The notes below the pieces were generated by a model. That model did no database searches. It was not told the origin of the DNA and saw nothing but the letters and a program-made list of their open reading frames with translations. From Aliarcobacter trophiarum LMG 25534 (GTDB lineage Bacteria > Campylobacterota > Campylobacteria > Campylobacterales > Arcobacteraceae), in contig NZ_CP031367.1 in assembly GCF_003355515.1 (NCBI RefSeq), forward strand, positions 992,001 through 1,056,000: DNA of 64,000 nucleotides, in the 5' to 3' direction. Below are positions 27,964 through 35,210 of this stretch, piece by piece (within the stretch, counting starts at the first letter, position 1; each line of letters begins with the position of its first letter). A program made the translations under genes and the position numbers.

Positions 27964-28704
27964 TTATCTTTCCAAAACTCTATTTAAAGTATATTGCATA
28001 TCTTCATCTAGATCCATATTTTTCATCATCCAGTTTAGATAGTTTGCATCTTTTTTTGCTACATCTTCTATACTTTCACCTTTATATTTTCCAAATTTAA
28101 AAGTTTGAACAAAAACAGGAGTTAAAGTTAGTTCAACCAGCTTTTTCATAGGGTTTATATCTGGAAAACTCATCTTTACTTGTGCCACAAGTTTTGATAA
28201 AAATAGTTTCATAACCAGCACATCTCCTATTGCATCATGAGCTTTTATTGTTATATTTAGTTTTTTTGCCTCTGCAACTTCATCTTTGTATAGCTCAAGA
28301 GCATATCTTAAATATTGTAATCTATGATATGGGAGTTCACTAAAAATATGTCTAGCACATCTTAGAGTATCTATTAATTGATAATTATTTACAAACCCCT
28401 CTTTTTTTATCATCTCTAAATCAAAATTTATATTATGAGCTATCAAAAAGTTTTCACTTCTATTTAACTCTTGTAATCTTTTATAGAAGTTTGTATCAAC
28501 TGCATTTGGCTTATTTTTTAGCAAATCTGGTGTGATATTGTGAACTTCCATAGCTTCAAGCTTTATTGGGATTGGATTAATACAAAGTTCATCAAAAACT
28601 TCTAAATCTCCTTTTTGATTTAAAATCATACTTCCAAATTGAATAACTCTATCCTCCTCTTGTGCACCTGTAGTTTCTGTATCAAAAAGTATATAATGTA
28701 TCAT
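27964..28704 (-). CDS. DnaQ-like 3'-5' exonuclease with DUF3820-type C-terminus
   Basis: 246 residues. DEDDh exonuclease: Exo I FDTETTGA (D8, E10), Exo II NINFDLEMI, Exo III with AHDAIGDVLV. After about residue 190 a DUF3820-type tail has FKFGKYKGESIEDVAKKDANYLNWMM. It could proofread for DNA polymerase III or act as a stand-alone exonuclease; which one cannot be said from sequence. Nine bases after queA in the tatB-tatC-queA operon. Confidence 0.88.
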   Translation of the reverse strand: MIHYILFDTETTGAQEEDRVIQFGSMILNQKGDLEVFDELCINPIPIKLEAMEVHNITPDLLKNKPNAVDTNFYKRLQELNRSENFLIAHNINFDLEMIKKEGFVNNYQLIDTLRCARHIFSELPYHRLQYLRYALELYKDEVAEAKKLNITIKAHDAIGDVLVMKLFLSKLVAQVKMSFPDINPMKKLVELTLTPVFVQTFKFGKYKGESIEDVAKKDANYLNWMMKNMDLDEDMQYTLNRVLER

Positions 28705-28713
28705 CTTTTCTCC

Positions 28714-29745
28714 TTAAATAATAAGCATTCCATCGCCATAAGAGTAAAATCTATAGTTCTCTTTTATAGCAATGTCATAAAGCTCTAAAGTCTTTTCTAA
28801 TCCAATAAATGAAGCAACCAACATAATTAAAGTAGATTTTGGAAGATGAAAATTTGTAAGTAGATAATCAACTTTTATAGGTTTATTCATAGGATTTAAA
28901 AATAAATCACACTCTCCTTGAATTTTATTTGTTCTTTCATAATACTCAATAGTTCGTGTAACAGTTGTTCCAACAGCTAGAACTTTTTTTGCATTATCCA
29001 AATTTTTTTTTGCCTCTATTCCTATCTCAAAATATTCACTATGCATAGGATGAGATAAAATATCTTCAACATCAACAGGTTTAAATGTTCCAGCTCCTAC
29101 ATGTAAAGTAAGATAATTTAAACCATATCTCTCTTCTAGCTTTTTTAATAACAAAGGAGTGAAGTGTAAAGATGCTGTAGGAGCCGCTACTGCTCCATAG
29201 TTTTTTGCAAATAGTGTTTGATAATTTGTCTCATCATCTTTTTCATCATCTCTATTCATATATGGAGGAAGAGGAATATGCCCTATTTTATTTAAAATAT
29301 CAACCAAAGATAGAAAATTTAGTCTCTTTTTACTATTTTCATCTTGGAAAAACTCTACAACTCTTGTACCATCTTCATTTAACTCTAAAACTTCAGCTAT
29401 TAAACCTTCATCAAAAAATATTTTAGTCCCAACTTTCACTTTTCCTTTTATTAAAACCAAATATCTATCCATAAAAAGAGGTTTATTTAAAAGAAGTTCT
29501 ATATTAGCACCTGTAGATTTTTTACCAAAAACCCTAGCTTTTACAACCTTTGTATCATTTAAAAATATAGATAACTCTTCTGGAAGAAATTCCAAAATAT
29601 CTCTAAAAGTAGAGTGAAAAATCTCATTTTTTTCTCTACAAAAAACAAGCATTTTTGCACTATCTGCTGGAGTTATTGGAAAAGTTGCAATTTGACTAGA
29701 AGGAAGTTCAAAATCATAACTGGAAGTCTTTAAAACATCTCTCAA
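28714..29745 (-). CDS. queA: tRNA preQ1(34) S-adenosylmethionine ribosyltransferase-isomerase
   Basis: 343 residues from TTG 29745, right after the tatC stop. Family motifs: SSYDFELPSSQIATFP, NDTKVVKARVFG, LLNKPLF, the GAVAAPTASLHFT stretch, LTLHVGAGTFKPV and TNFHLPKSTLIMLVASF. QueA transfers the ribosyl group of SAM to preQ1 in tRNA, a late step of queuosine synthesis. Joined to tatC with only one base between them. Confidence 0.95.
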   Translation of the reverse strand: MRDVLKTSSYDFELPSSQIATFPITPADSAKMLVFCREKNEIFHSTFRDILEFLPEELSIFLNDTKVVKARVFGKKSTGANIELLLNKPLFMDRYLVLIKGKVKVGTKIFFDEGLIAEVLELNEDGTRVVEFFQDENSKKRLNFLSLVDILNKIGHIPLPPYMNRDDEKDDETNYQTLFAKNYGAVAAPTASLHFTPLLLKKLEERYGLNYLTLHVGAGTFKPVDVEDILSHPMHSEYFEIGIEAKKNLDNAKKVLAVGTTVTRTIEYYERTNKIQGECDLFLNPMNKPIKVDYLLTNFHLPKSTLIMLVASFIGLEKTLELYDIAIKENYRFYSYGDGMLII

Positions 29746-29746
29746 A

Positions 29747-30478
29747 CTACTCTTCTTCCTCTTCCTCTTTTTTTGCTGGATTAAATACCTTTGCTATATA
29801 AATAGATACTCCATATAAAAATAGAAGTGGTAATGCCATTAAAACTTGACTTATTACATCTGGTGGAGTTAAAACAGCAGCAACAACAAAGATTAAAACA
29901 ACTGCATATCTAAAAAACCCTTTTAGAGTTTCATCTGTTACAAGACCAATTTTTGCTAAGAAAAAAGTAATTACAGGCAACTCAAAAGCGATACCAAACC
30001 CAATCATAAGTTTTGTAAAAAACCCAACATATTTACCAATACTAGGTAATACACTAACAACACTATTACCAAAAGCAATTAAAAAATCAAATCCAATAGG
30101 AACAACTATATAGTAAGCAAATGAGGCACCCATCAAAAACATTAAAGTTGCAAAAAATACAAAAGGAACAACAAGTTTTTTCTCATGGTCATATAATCCA
30201 GGAGCTAAAAACAACCATAATTGCCAAAAGATAACTGGTAAAGATAGAATAAATCCTGCAAAAAATGCAACTTTCATAGCTGTAAAAAATGTCTCTTGAA
30301 TTTCAACTGCAATCATTGAAGTTCCAGCTGGTAGTGCATGTTTTACAGGAGCCATCATCCACTCTAAAATTGGTTCATAAAAAGCAAAACATACAAAAAA
30401 CATAGCAGTAATTGTAATAGCAGATATAACTAACCTTTTTCTAAGGTCTGCAATATGCGGTTTTAAATCTTCAAACAT
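29747..30478 (-). CDS. tatC: Twin-arginine translocase TatC
   Basis: 243 residues with six membrane helices. The N-terminal HIADLRKRLVISAI and the LFLAPGLYDHEKK loop (about residues 88-101) are the TatC signatures for signal-peptide recognition. TatC is the receptor for folded, twin-arginine-signal proteins. It ends in a run of glutamates. Two bases downstream of tatB; no tatA in the window. Confidence 0.96.
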   Translation of the reverse strand: MFEDLKPHIADLRKRLVISAITITAMFFVCFAFYEPILEWMMAPVKHALPAGTSMIAVEIQETFFTAMKVAFFAGFILSLPVIFWQLWLFLAPGLYDHEKKLVVPFVFFATLMFLMGASFAYYIVVPIGFDFLIAFGNSVVSVLPSIGKYVGFFTKLMIGFGIAFELPVITFFLAKIGLVTDETLKGFFRYAVVLIFVVAAVLTPPDVISQVLMALPLLFLYGVSIYIAKVFNPAKKEEEEEE

Positions 30479-30480
30479 TA

Positions 30481-30885
30481 CTATATATCCTCACTATTTT
30501 TTAAAGAGAATTTTTCATCTTTTTTTTTCTCTTTTTCTTCATTTACTTTTGCAAATTTTTCTTTGATTTTTTCAACTTCATTATCTTTTTTTGAAGGTTC
30601 TAAGTCATCTTTTAAAATATCATCAAGCCCTAAATCAAATTTGTTTTCAATAGATAAAGATGCTTTTGTATCTTCAATTTGAGCCTTAAATTTATTTGCT
30701 TCCTCTTTTAATTCAGCAATATTTAGCTCATTATCAAGAGTTGTTTTTGCATCATTTAAGCCTTTTTTTACACTACTAAACATTTTTGCTATTTTTACCA
30801 TAGCATCTGGAAGCTTTTCAGGTCCAAGTGCAATAACTGCTACAATTGCAATCAAAAAAATTTCACTAATTCCAAATCCAAACAT
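30481..30885 (-). CDS. tatB: Twin-arginine translocase TatB
   Basis: 134 residues: an N-terminal membrane helix with MFGFGISEIFLIAIVAVIALGP, then an amphipathic helix (LPDAMVKIAKMFSSVKKGLND) and a long charged C-terminal tail. The conserved FGISE and GPEKLP are TatB-type; the length and charged tail also favour TatB over TatA. It forms the substrate-binding complex with TatC. First gene of the tatB-tatC-queA-exonuclease operon. Confidence 0.9.
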   Translation of the reverse strand: MFGFGISEIFLIAIVAVIALGPEKLPDAMVKIAKMFSSVKKGLNDAKTTLDNELNIAELKEEANKFKAQIEDTKASLSIENKFDLGLDDILKDDLEPSKKDNEVEKIKEKFAKVNEEKEKKKDEKFSLKNSEDI

Positions 30886-30976
30886 CTTTTGCTCCCAATT
30901 CTTTATAAGGTGAAGATTTTATCAAAATAGAACAAAAATTGTAATTAATCAAAATATAGTAACTATTAATAAAGCT

Positions 30977-31075
30977 TTAAATATCTCTATATTTCTTAAA
31001 ATTTTCAGCTTGTTCAAATATTTCTTTAAATGCACTATTTTTTATAAGTGCATTTGTTATATCTCTTGATTGACT
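30977..31075 (-). pseudogene. Possible decayed C-terminal ORF remnant
   Basis: In the 222-base gap between the aldo/keto reductase and tatB, the minus strand has a 32-residue open stretch (SQSRDITNALIKNSAFKEIF...) ending in TAA with good local codon character, bounded upstream by several stops. It has no start codon or ribosome site. It looks like the tail of a lost protein but is too short to assign. The rest of the gap shows nothing I can support. Confidence 0.25.
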
Positions 31076-31107
31076 TCATTATACATAATTTAAAAAACTC
31101 TATCATA

Positions 31108-32127
31108 TCACCCCATAGGGTATAAAATCTCTTTTTGAATAACTTCAATTTTTTTTAGAAGCTCATCATCTATTTTGAAATCAAAAGCTTTAAAGCTCTC
31201 TTCTAGTTGCTCATGTTTTCTAGCTCCAATAATAGTTGAAGCAACAAAATCAAAATGTTTTGAGTATGAAACAGCTAAAGTAACTGGGCTTACTCCATAC
31301 TCCTTTGCAAGCTCTATATATTTTGAAGTTGCTTCTAAAGTTTTACTATTTACAAACCTATGAGCCATAGCTTGGACTCTTTTACTTTTCTCTTTTAAAT
31401 ATATAGAAAATCTCACATCATCACTAACAAAATCGTTATTATATTTTCCACTCAAAACCCCACCAGCCATTGGACTATAAGGTAAAAGTGAGATATTTTC
31501 TCTTCTACATACATTTGCTAATTCATCAAAAAATCTAGGATTTAAAAGTGAAAAGTTATTTTGAATAGACTCAAATCTTGCAAGATTCTTATTTTTACTT
31601 GTTTCATTTGCCTTTGTAAGACCATATGCACTATCATTTGAAGTTCCAATATATCTTACTTTTCCCTCTTTTACAAGCTCATCGAAAGCTTTTAAACTCT
31701 CTTCTATTGGTACAATAGTATCTGGCCAATGCATCTGATAAAGGTCTATATATTCAGTCTGAAGTCTTCTTAAACTATCTTCAATAGCTCTTTTTATATG
31801 AAAACTATCAATGGCTGTAAGTCCATGACGTACAGGTGGCACAAACCATCCAGAAGCAGCTCCTGCTATTTTTGAAGCTATTATTACACTATCTCGTGGT
31901 TTTGTCTTAAGCCACTCCCCTACAATTATCTCTGTATTTCCTATAGTCTCTTTTTTTGGGCTAACAGGATAAAGCTCTGCTGTATCAAAAAAGTTTATTC
32001 CTCTATCATAAGCCATATCAAGAATTTTAAAAGCCTCAACCTTATCTGTACTACTTCCAAAAGTCATAGTTCCCATACAAATTGAGCTAACTCTAAGTCC
32101 CGTTTTTCCAATATATCTGTATTCCAT
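31108..32127 (-). CDS. Aldo/keto reductase
   Basis: 339 residues, TIM-barrel AKR family. N-terminal GKTGLRVSSICMGTMTFG, catalytic region FFDTAELYPV (Asp/Tyr), the IIASKI lysine, QMHWPD histidine, and C-terminal NADP-binding TIIGARKHEQLEESF. Tas/YajO-type enzymes reduce aldehydes and ketones with NADPH; the physiological substrate is not predictable. Single gene, 20 bases downstream of the TDT transporter gene on the same strand. Confidence 0.9.
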   Translation of the reverse strand: MEYRYIGKTGLRVSSICMGTMTFGSSTDKVEAFKILDMAYDRGINFFDTAELYPVSPKKETIGNTEIIVGEWLKTKPRDSVIIASKIAGAASGWFVPPVRHGLTAIDSFHIKRAIEDSLRRLQTEYIDLYQMHWPDTIVPIEESLKAFDELVKEGKVRYIGTSNDSAYGLTKANETSKNKNLARFESIQNNFSLLNPRFFDELANVCRRENISLLPYSPMAGGVLSGKYNNDFVSDDVRFSIYLKEKSKRVQAMAHRFVNSKTLEATSKYIELAKEYGVSPVTLAVSYSKHFDFVASTIIGARKHEQLEESFKAFDFKIDDELLKKIEVIQKEILYPMG

Positions 32128-32147
32128 TTTTAGCCTTTAAAAAAAGT

Positions 32148-33122
32148 TTATTCCATTATACAAATCTCTTTCTTAAACATATGCTTCACAGTTTGTATTG
32201 CAACCAAAAGTACTATTAAGCTTGTAATTGTTGCCAAAATATAGCTCAAAAACATATAAAAACTATTTTTTGTAAGTTCAAACATCAAAATAGCACTAAG
32301 AGTAATAGAAGCCATAGGAAAGGTAAAAGCCCACCAAGAGATAAAAAACTTAATCTTTAAAAAGTTTTTATATAAAAATGCAACTAATATTGTAAAAAAT
32401 AGCCCTAAACTAAACAAAATCTGAGCAAAAAAATCTAAGCTTTCAGTCAATTTTATATATGAGATAAATCCAATTGCTGGTGGAGCAATTAAAATAAACA
32501 TTGTAGGCATAAATTTTGGAGCAAATGGATTGTGAAAAATAACTCTATTTAGAATAATAGAAAATAAAATTATCCAAAAAAATAGCCCAACTGCAAAATA
32601 AAAAGTCAAAATAGAGTTATCAAAAAATCCAACTCCAGCAATTGGAACTATCAAATTTCCAACTATTGGAATAAACCAAGCAGGGTTTGAGTGAACTATC
32701 TCTAAATTATTATTTATCCAAAATCTTATAGTATAAAAGGTAAGAAAAATATGTAAAGCAGCTCCAAAATAGAAAAAATAGCTAGAAACTTCTAAACTAT
32801 ACTCTTTAAATGCAGCCGATAAAATAAGCATAGATATAGAACAAGCTGCAAAAAAGTTTATTCTTATTGGGTGATTTAGCTCTTTTTTTACTTCATCTTT
32901 ATATTTTACTATTTTAAATAAATATGTAAGTGTTATTAAAAAAAACATAAATGTTGAAATAGCTATTAAAGTTGTAGCAAAAAAGCTAGGGAAAGAGAAG
33001 ATATGGCTTAATCTTTCAAAAACCAAAGTAAGTCCACCAAGTCCCATAACTGTAGCAAACATCATAATCGGGAAAAACTGCAATCTATTTGAAGGAATTG
33101 CTTTTATCTCTTCTTCATTCAT
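32148..33122 (-). CDS. TDT/SLAC1-family transporter (TehA-like)
   Basis: 324 residues with about ten membrane helices. The N-terminal RLQFFPIMMFATVMGLGGL and the NPAWFIPIVGNLIVP block are typical of the tellurite-resistance/dicarboxylate transporter (TDT) family, whose structure is the SLAC1-type anion channel. TehA relatives move anions or, historically, give tellurite resistance; substrate is uncertain. ATG start; likely co-transcribed with the aldo/keto reductase. Confidence 0.85.
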   Translation of the reverse strand: MNEEEIKAIPSNRLQFFPIMMFATVMGLGGLTLVFERLSHIFSFPSFFATTLIAISTFMFFLITLTYLFKIVKYKDEVKKELNHPIRINFFAACSISMLILSAAFKEYSLEVSSYFFYFGAALHIFLTFYTIRFWINNNLEIVHSNPAWFIPIVGNLIVPIAGVGFFDNSILTFYFAVGLFFWIILFSIILNRVIFHNPFAPKFMPTMFILIAPPAIGFISYIKLTESLDFFAQILFSLGLFFTILVAFLYKNFLKIKFFISWWAFTFPMASITLSAILMFELTKNSFYMFLSYILATITSLIVLLVAIQTVKHMFKKEICIME

Positions 33123-33172
33123 ATTTTTAATCCTATTTTAGTAAAATTTTAAAAAATATTTAGGATTTAATT

Positions 33173-33385
33173 TTGAAAAATAGAAAAATAGTAGATTTAA
33201 AAGAGCAAAATTTTGAGTTCTCACAAAAAGATGAAACAATTAAACTACTAAGTTTTGATAAAGAGAAGATGAGTTTAGAGATAGCTATTTTCAAAAATAA
33301 AGAATTTGTAAAAAATAGCTCTATGGTTTTTGCTCATCTTCCAAAAAGCTTAAAGGCAAAACTAAATCCTAAAACAAAATCTTAG
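33173..33385 (+). CDS. Small hypothetical basic protein
   Basis: 70 residues from TTG 33173, with AGGA about eight bases upstream. No membrane helix; strongly basic C-terminus (SLKAKLNPKTK) after a strand-rich middle. I do not recognise it. It is divergent from the TDT transporter gene and convergent with dUTPase. The reading frame and ribosome site support translation. Confidence 0.6.
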   Translation: MKNRKIVDLKEQNFEFSQKDETIKLLSFDKEKMSLEIAIFKNKEFVKNSSMVFAHLPKSLKAKLNPKTKS

Positions 33386-33447
33386 CCAAAAAAGATTTAA
33401 TCTATCTCTATTATTAAATAAGATGAGCTTATACTATTTAATTAGTT

Positions 33448-34365
33448 TTAGTTATATTTTAATTTCAATTGAGCATAAAGCTCTTCAAAGCTTACATCTT
33501 CAATCTCTCTTAACAATTCGACCATCACAACATTGTCTTCATTACCATTCCATACCTTTTTATATGTTCCCTCTTTATATCCATTGTCTTGTCTAAATTG
33601 ATTTAAACAGTTTTTTCCAATATATAGTTTTTGAAGCCAAGGAAAAGATAAACCAGCACTTTTACAAGCTCTAAAGAATTGCTCAATGAATCTTTCTATT
33701 CCACTAAAAGTTGGCATATTTTTTGTCTCAATAGCTAAGGCTATGTATGATAATTTTTCAGCCTCTTTTACCACAAGTTTTATATCTACATTTTGTGCTG
33801 CTTCATAAATACAGTGAGTATTTACTAAAGATACAGCTTTTGGAACATTTGTCTCTTGTAAAATATAACTCATTAAAAAGTGCCAAATATCTACAAGTTC
33901 AACATGAATATTGTTCATATCTGGGTTTGAATTTATATCTTTCCAGTGTTTCCATGGAGTTGAATCTATTAACTCTGCTACTTCCATATGAATACATCTA
34001 AGCCAATTTATCTCTTTATTAAATTTATTTAATCCTAGCTCCCAATTTTTACCATTTGTGCTATCGTTTAGTTGCTTTTGTAGCAAAAACATCTCTTCTA
34101 ATTTAGCTGGAAAAGATGAAGCCTCTTCAAGTAAACTAGCAAGTGGTAAACACTCCTCTACAATATTTTGTAAGCTTAAACTAGATGGTAAAACCTCTTT
34201 GTCTCCTTTTAAAATATGTAAAAGTAAAGATACTAAATATGGAATTTCCTCTTTTTCTTCCCATTTTAAAACATCACTAGAGTTTATTTTTGCATATTTC
34301 ACAAACTCATCAACTGAAGCAAAACCTACAACTTTTACAGCCTCTTTAAAATCTTTATATAACAA
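33448..34365 (-). CDS. dut: Dimeric dUTPase with an HTH-like N-terminal extension
   Basis: 305 residues from TTG 34365, with AGGAG six bases upstream. The domain from about residue 86 on is the all-alpha dimeric dUTPase of Campylobacter type: E128-x2-E131 (MEVAELIDS) and E156-x2-D159 (ELVDIWHF) are the metal ligands; it hydrolyses dUTP (and dUDP) to dUMP. Residues 1-85 are extra compared with the ~230-residue Campylobacter enzyme. They resemble a Cro/CI-like helix-turn-helix (VGFASVDEFVKYAKINSSDVLKWEE). The last gene of recR-zinc protein-dut. Confidence 0.9.
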   Translation of the reverse strand: MLYKDFKEAVKVVGFASVDEFVKYAKINSSDVLKWEEKEEIPYLVSLLLHILKGDKEVLPSSLSLQNIVEECLPLASLLEEASSFPAKLEEMFLLQKQLNDSTNGKNWELGLNKFNKEINWLRCIHMEVAELIDSTPWKHWKDINSNPDMNNIHVELVDIWHFLMSYILQETNVPKAVSLVNTHCIYEAAQNVDIKLVVKEAEKLSYIALAIETKNMPTFSGIERFIEQFFRACKSAGLSFPWLQKLYIGKNCLNQFRQDNGYKEGTYKKVWNGNEDNVVMVELLREIEDVSFEELYAQLKLKYN

Positions 34366-34367
34366 AA

Positions 34368-34550
34368 CTAACTCCTATTTTCAAATTTTTTCTCAACAAA
34401 AAGCCTACAATCTTCACCGCTACTATTTTTTACAACAATACTAGGTATCATCATTGACTTAAAACCATATGCTTTACAACCATGTGGTTTATTTGGCTCC
34501 CAAGTAACAAAATAGTTTACACATTTCTGGCAAATTACTTTTTTCTCCAC
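34368..34550 (-). CDS. Small four-cysteine zinc-ribbon-like protein
   Basis: 60 residues with the start at GTG 34550 (GGAG six bases upstream), one base after the recR stop; a longer TTG start inside recR has no site. CQKC near the N-terminus, then HGCK and EDC give four cysteines that could bind one zinc. WEPNKPHGCKAYGFKS reads as a conserved loop. I do not know the family or function. Its stop lies within the ribosome site of dut, so expression of recR, this gene and dut is linked. Confidence 0.75.
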   Translation of the reverse strand: MEKKVICQKCVNYFVTWEPNKPHGCKAYGFKSMMIPSIVVKNSSGEDCRLFVEKKFENRS

Positions 34551-34551
34551 A

Positions 34552-35124
34552 CTAAACTCCAACTTGGCTCTGAATAGCTTTTGATAAAGAGAGTAAATCT
34601 ACATTTTCCAAACTAACTCCAGTTGGTACTCCTTGAGCTATTTTTGTAAAAATTATATCAAACTCTTTTAGTTTATCTTCAATATATAAAATAAAAGCAT
34701 CATTTGCAATAGAAGGGGTAATTGCAAACAATATATTTCTTACCCCACTATTTTTTATATACTCTTGAAGTTTTATTATTAAATCTAACTCCAATTCATC
34801 TATTACAAAATATCTTCCATCAAACTCTTTTGAATCTTCTATTATAAAAATATCTTTGGCACTTTGAACAATACAAAGTTTGCTACCATCACGACTCTCA
34901 TCTAAGCAATACTCACAAATCTCATTTTCACTCATACTTCTACATCTTTTGCATTTTTTAATAGTTTTCAAAGCATTTTCTATACTATGAGATAGTTTTA
35001 TTCCGCAATAGTTGTCATTCATTACAATGTGATAAGCAAGTCTTAAAGCCGATTTTTTCCCAATAGTTGGTAAAGATTCGAAAGCCTCTACTAATTCATA
35101 AAATTTTTCTAACTCTCTATTCAT
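34552..35124 (-). CDS. recR: Recombination protein RecR
   Basis: 190 residues. N-terminal HhH (LPTIGKKSALRLAYH), a zinc finger with four cysteines (CKRCRSMSENEICEYC), a Toprim domain with the usual IEDSKEF segment, and GVRNILFAITPSIANDAF. RecR works with RecO (and RecF) to load RecA at gaps. First gene of a three-gene minus-strand operon with the zinc protein and dut; divergent from the ABC-F gene. Confidence 0.93.
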   Translation of the reverse strand: MNRELEKFYELVEAFESLPTIGKKSALRLAYHIVMNDNYCGIKLSHSIENALKTIKKCKRCRSMSENEICEYCLDESRDGSKLCIVQSAKDIFIIEDSKEFDGRYFVIDELELDLIIKLQEYIKNSGVRNILFAITPSIANDAFILYIEDKLKEFDIIFTKIAQGVPTGVSLENVDLLSLSKAIQSQVGV

Positions 35125-35210
35125 TTTGGGATTATATTCAAATCTTTATATTAAATAAATTAAAAGGTTTTTTGATACACTATATGCTTTTAAATTTAAA
35201 GGATTTTTAA

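Noticed and set aside
33377-33398. Short inverted repeat AAATCTT / AAGATTT between the small basic protein and dUTPase genes
   Set aside because: Only seven bp with an 8-base loop and no T tract; not distinguishable from chance in this AT-rich DNA.
33747-34444. Plus-strand open frames opposite the dUTPase and zinc-protein genes
   Set aside because: Antisense shadows of well-supported genes with recognisable motifs; no ribosome site and improbable composition.
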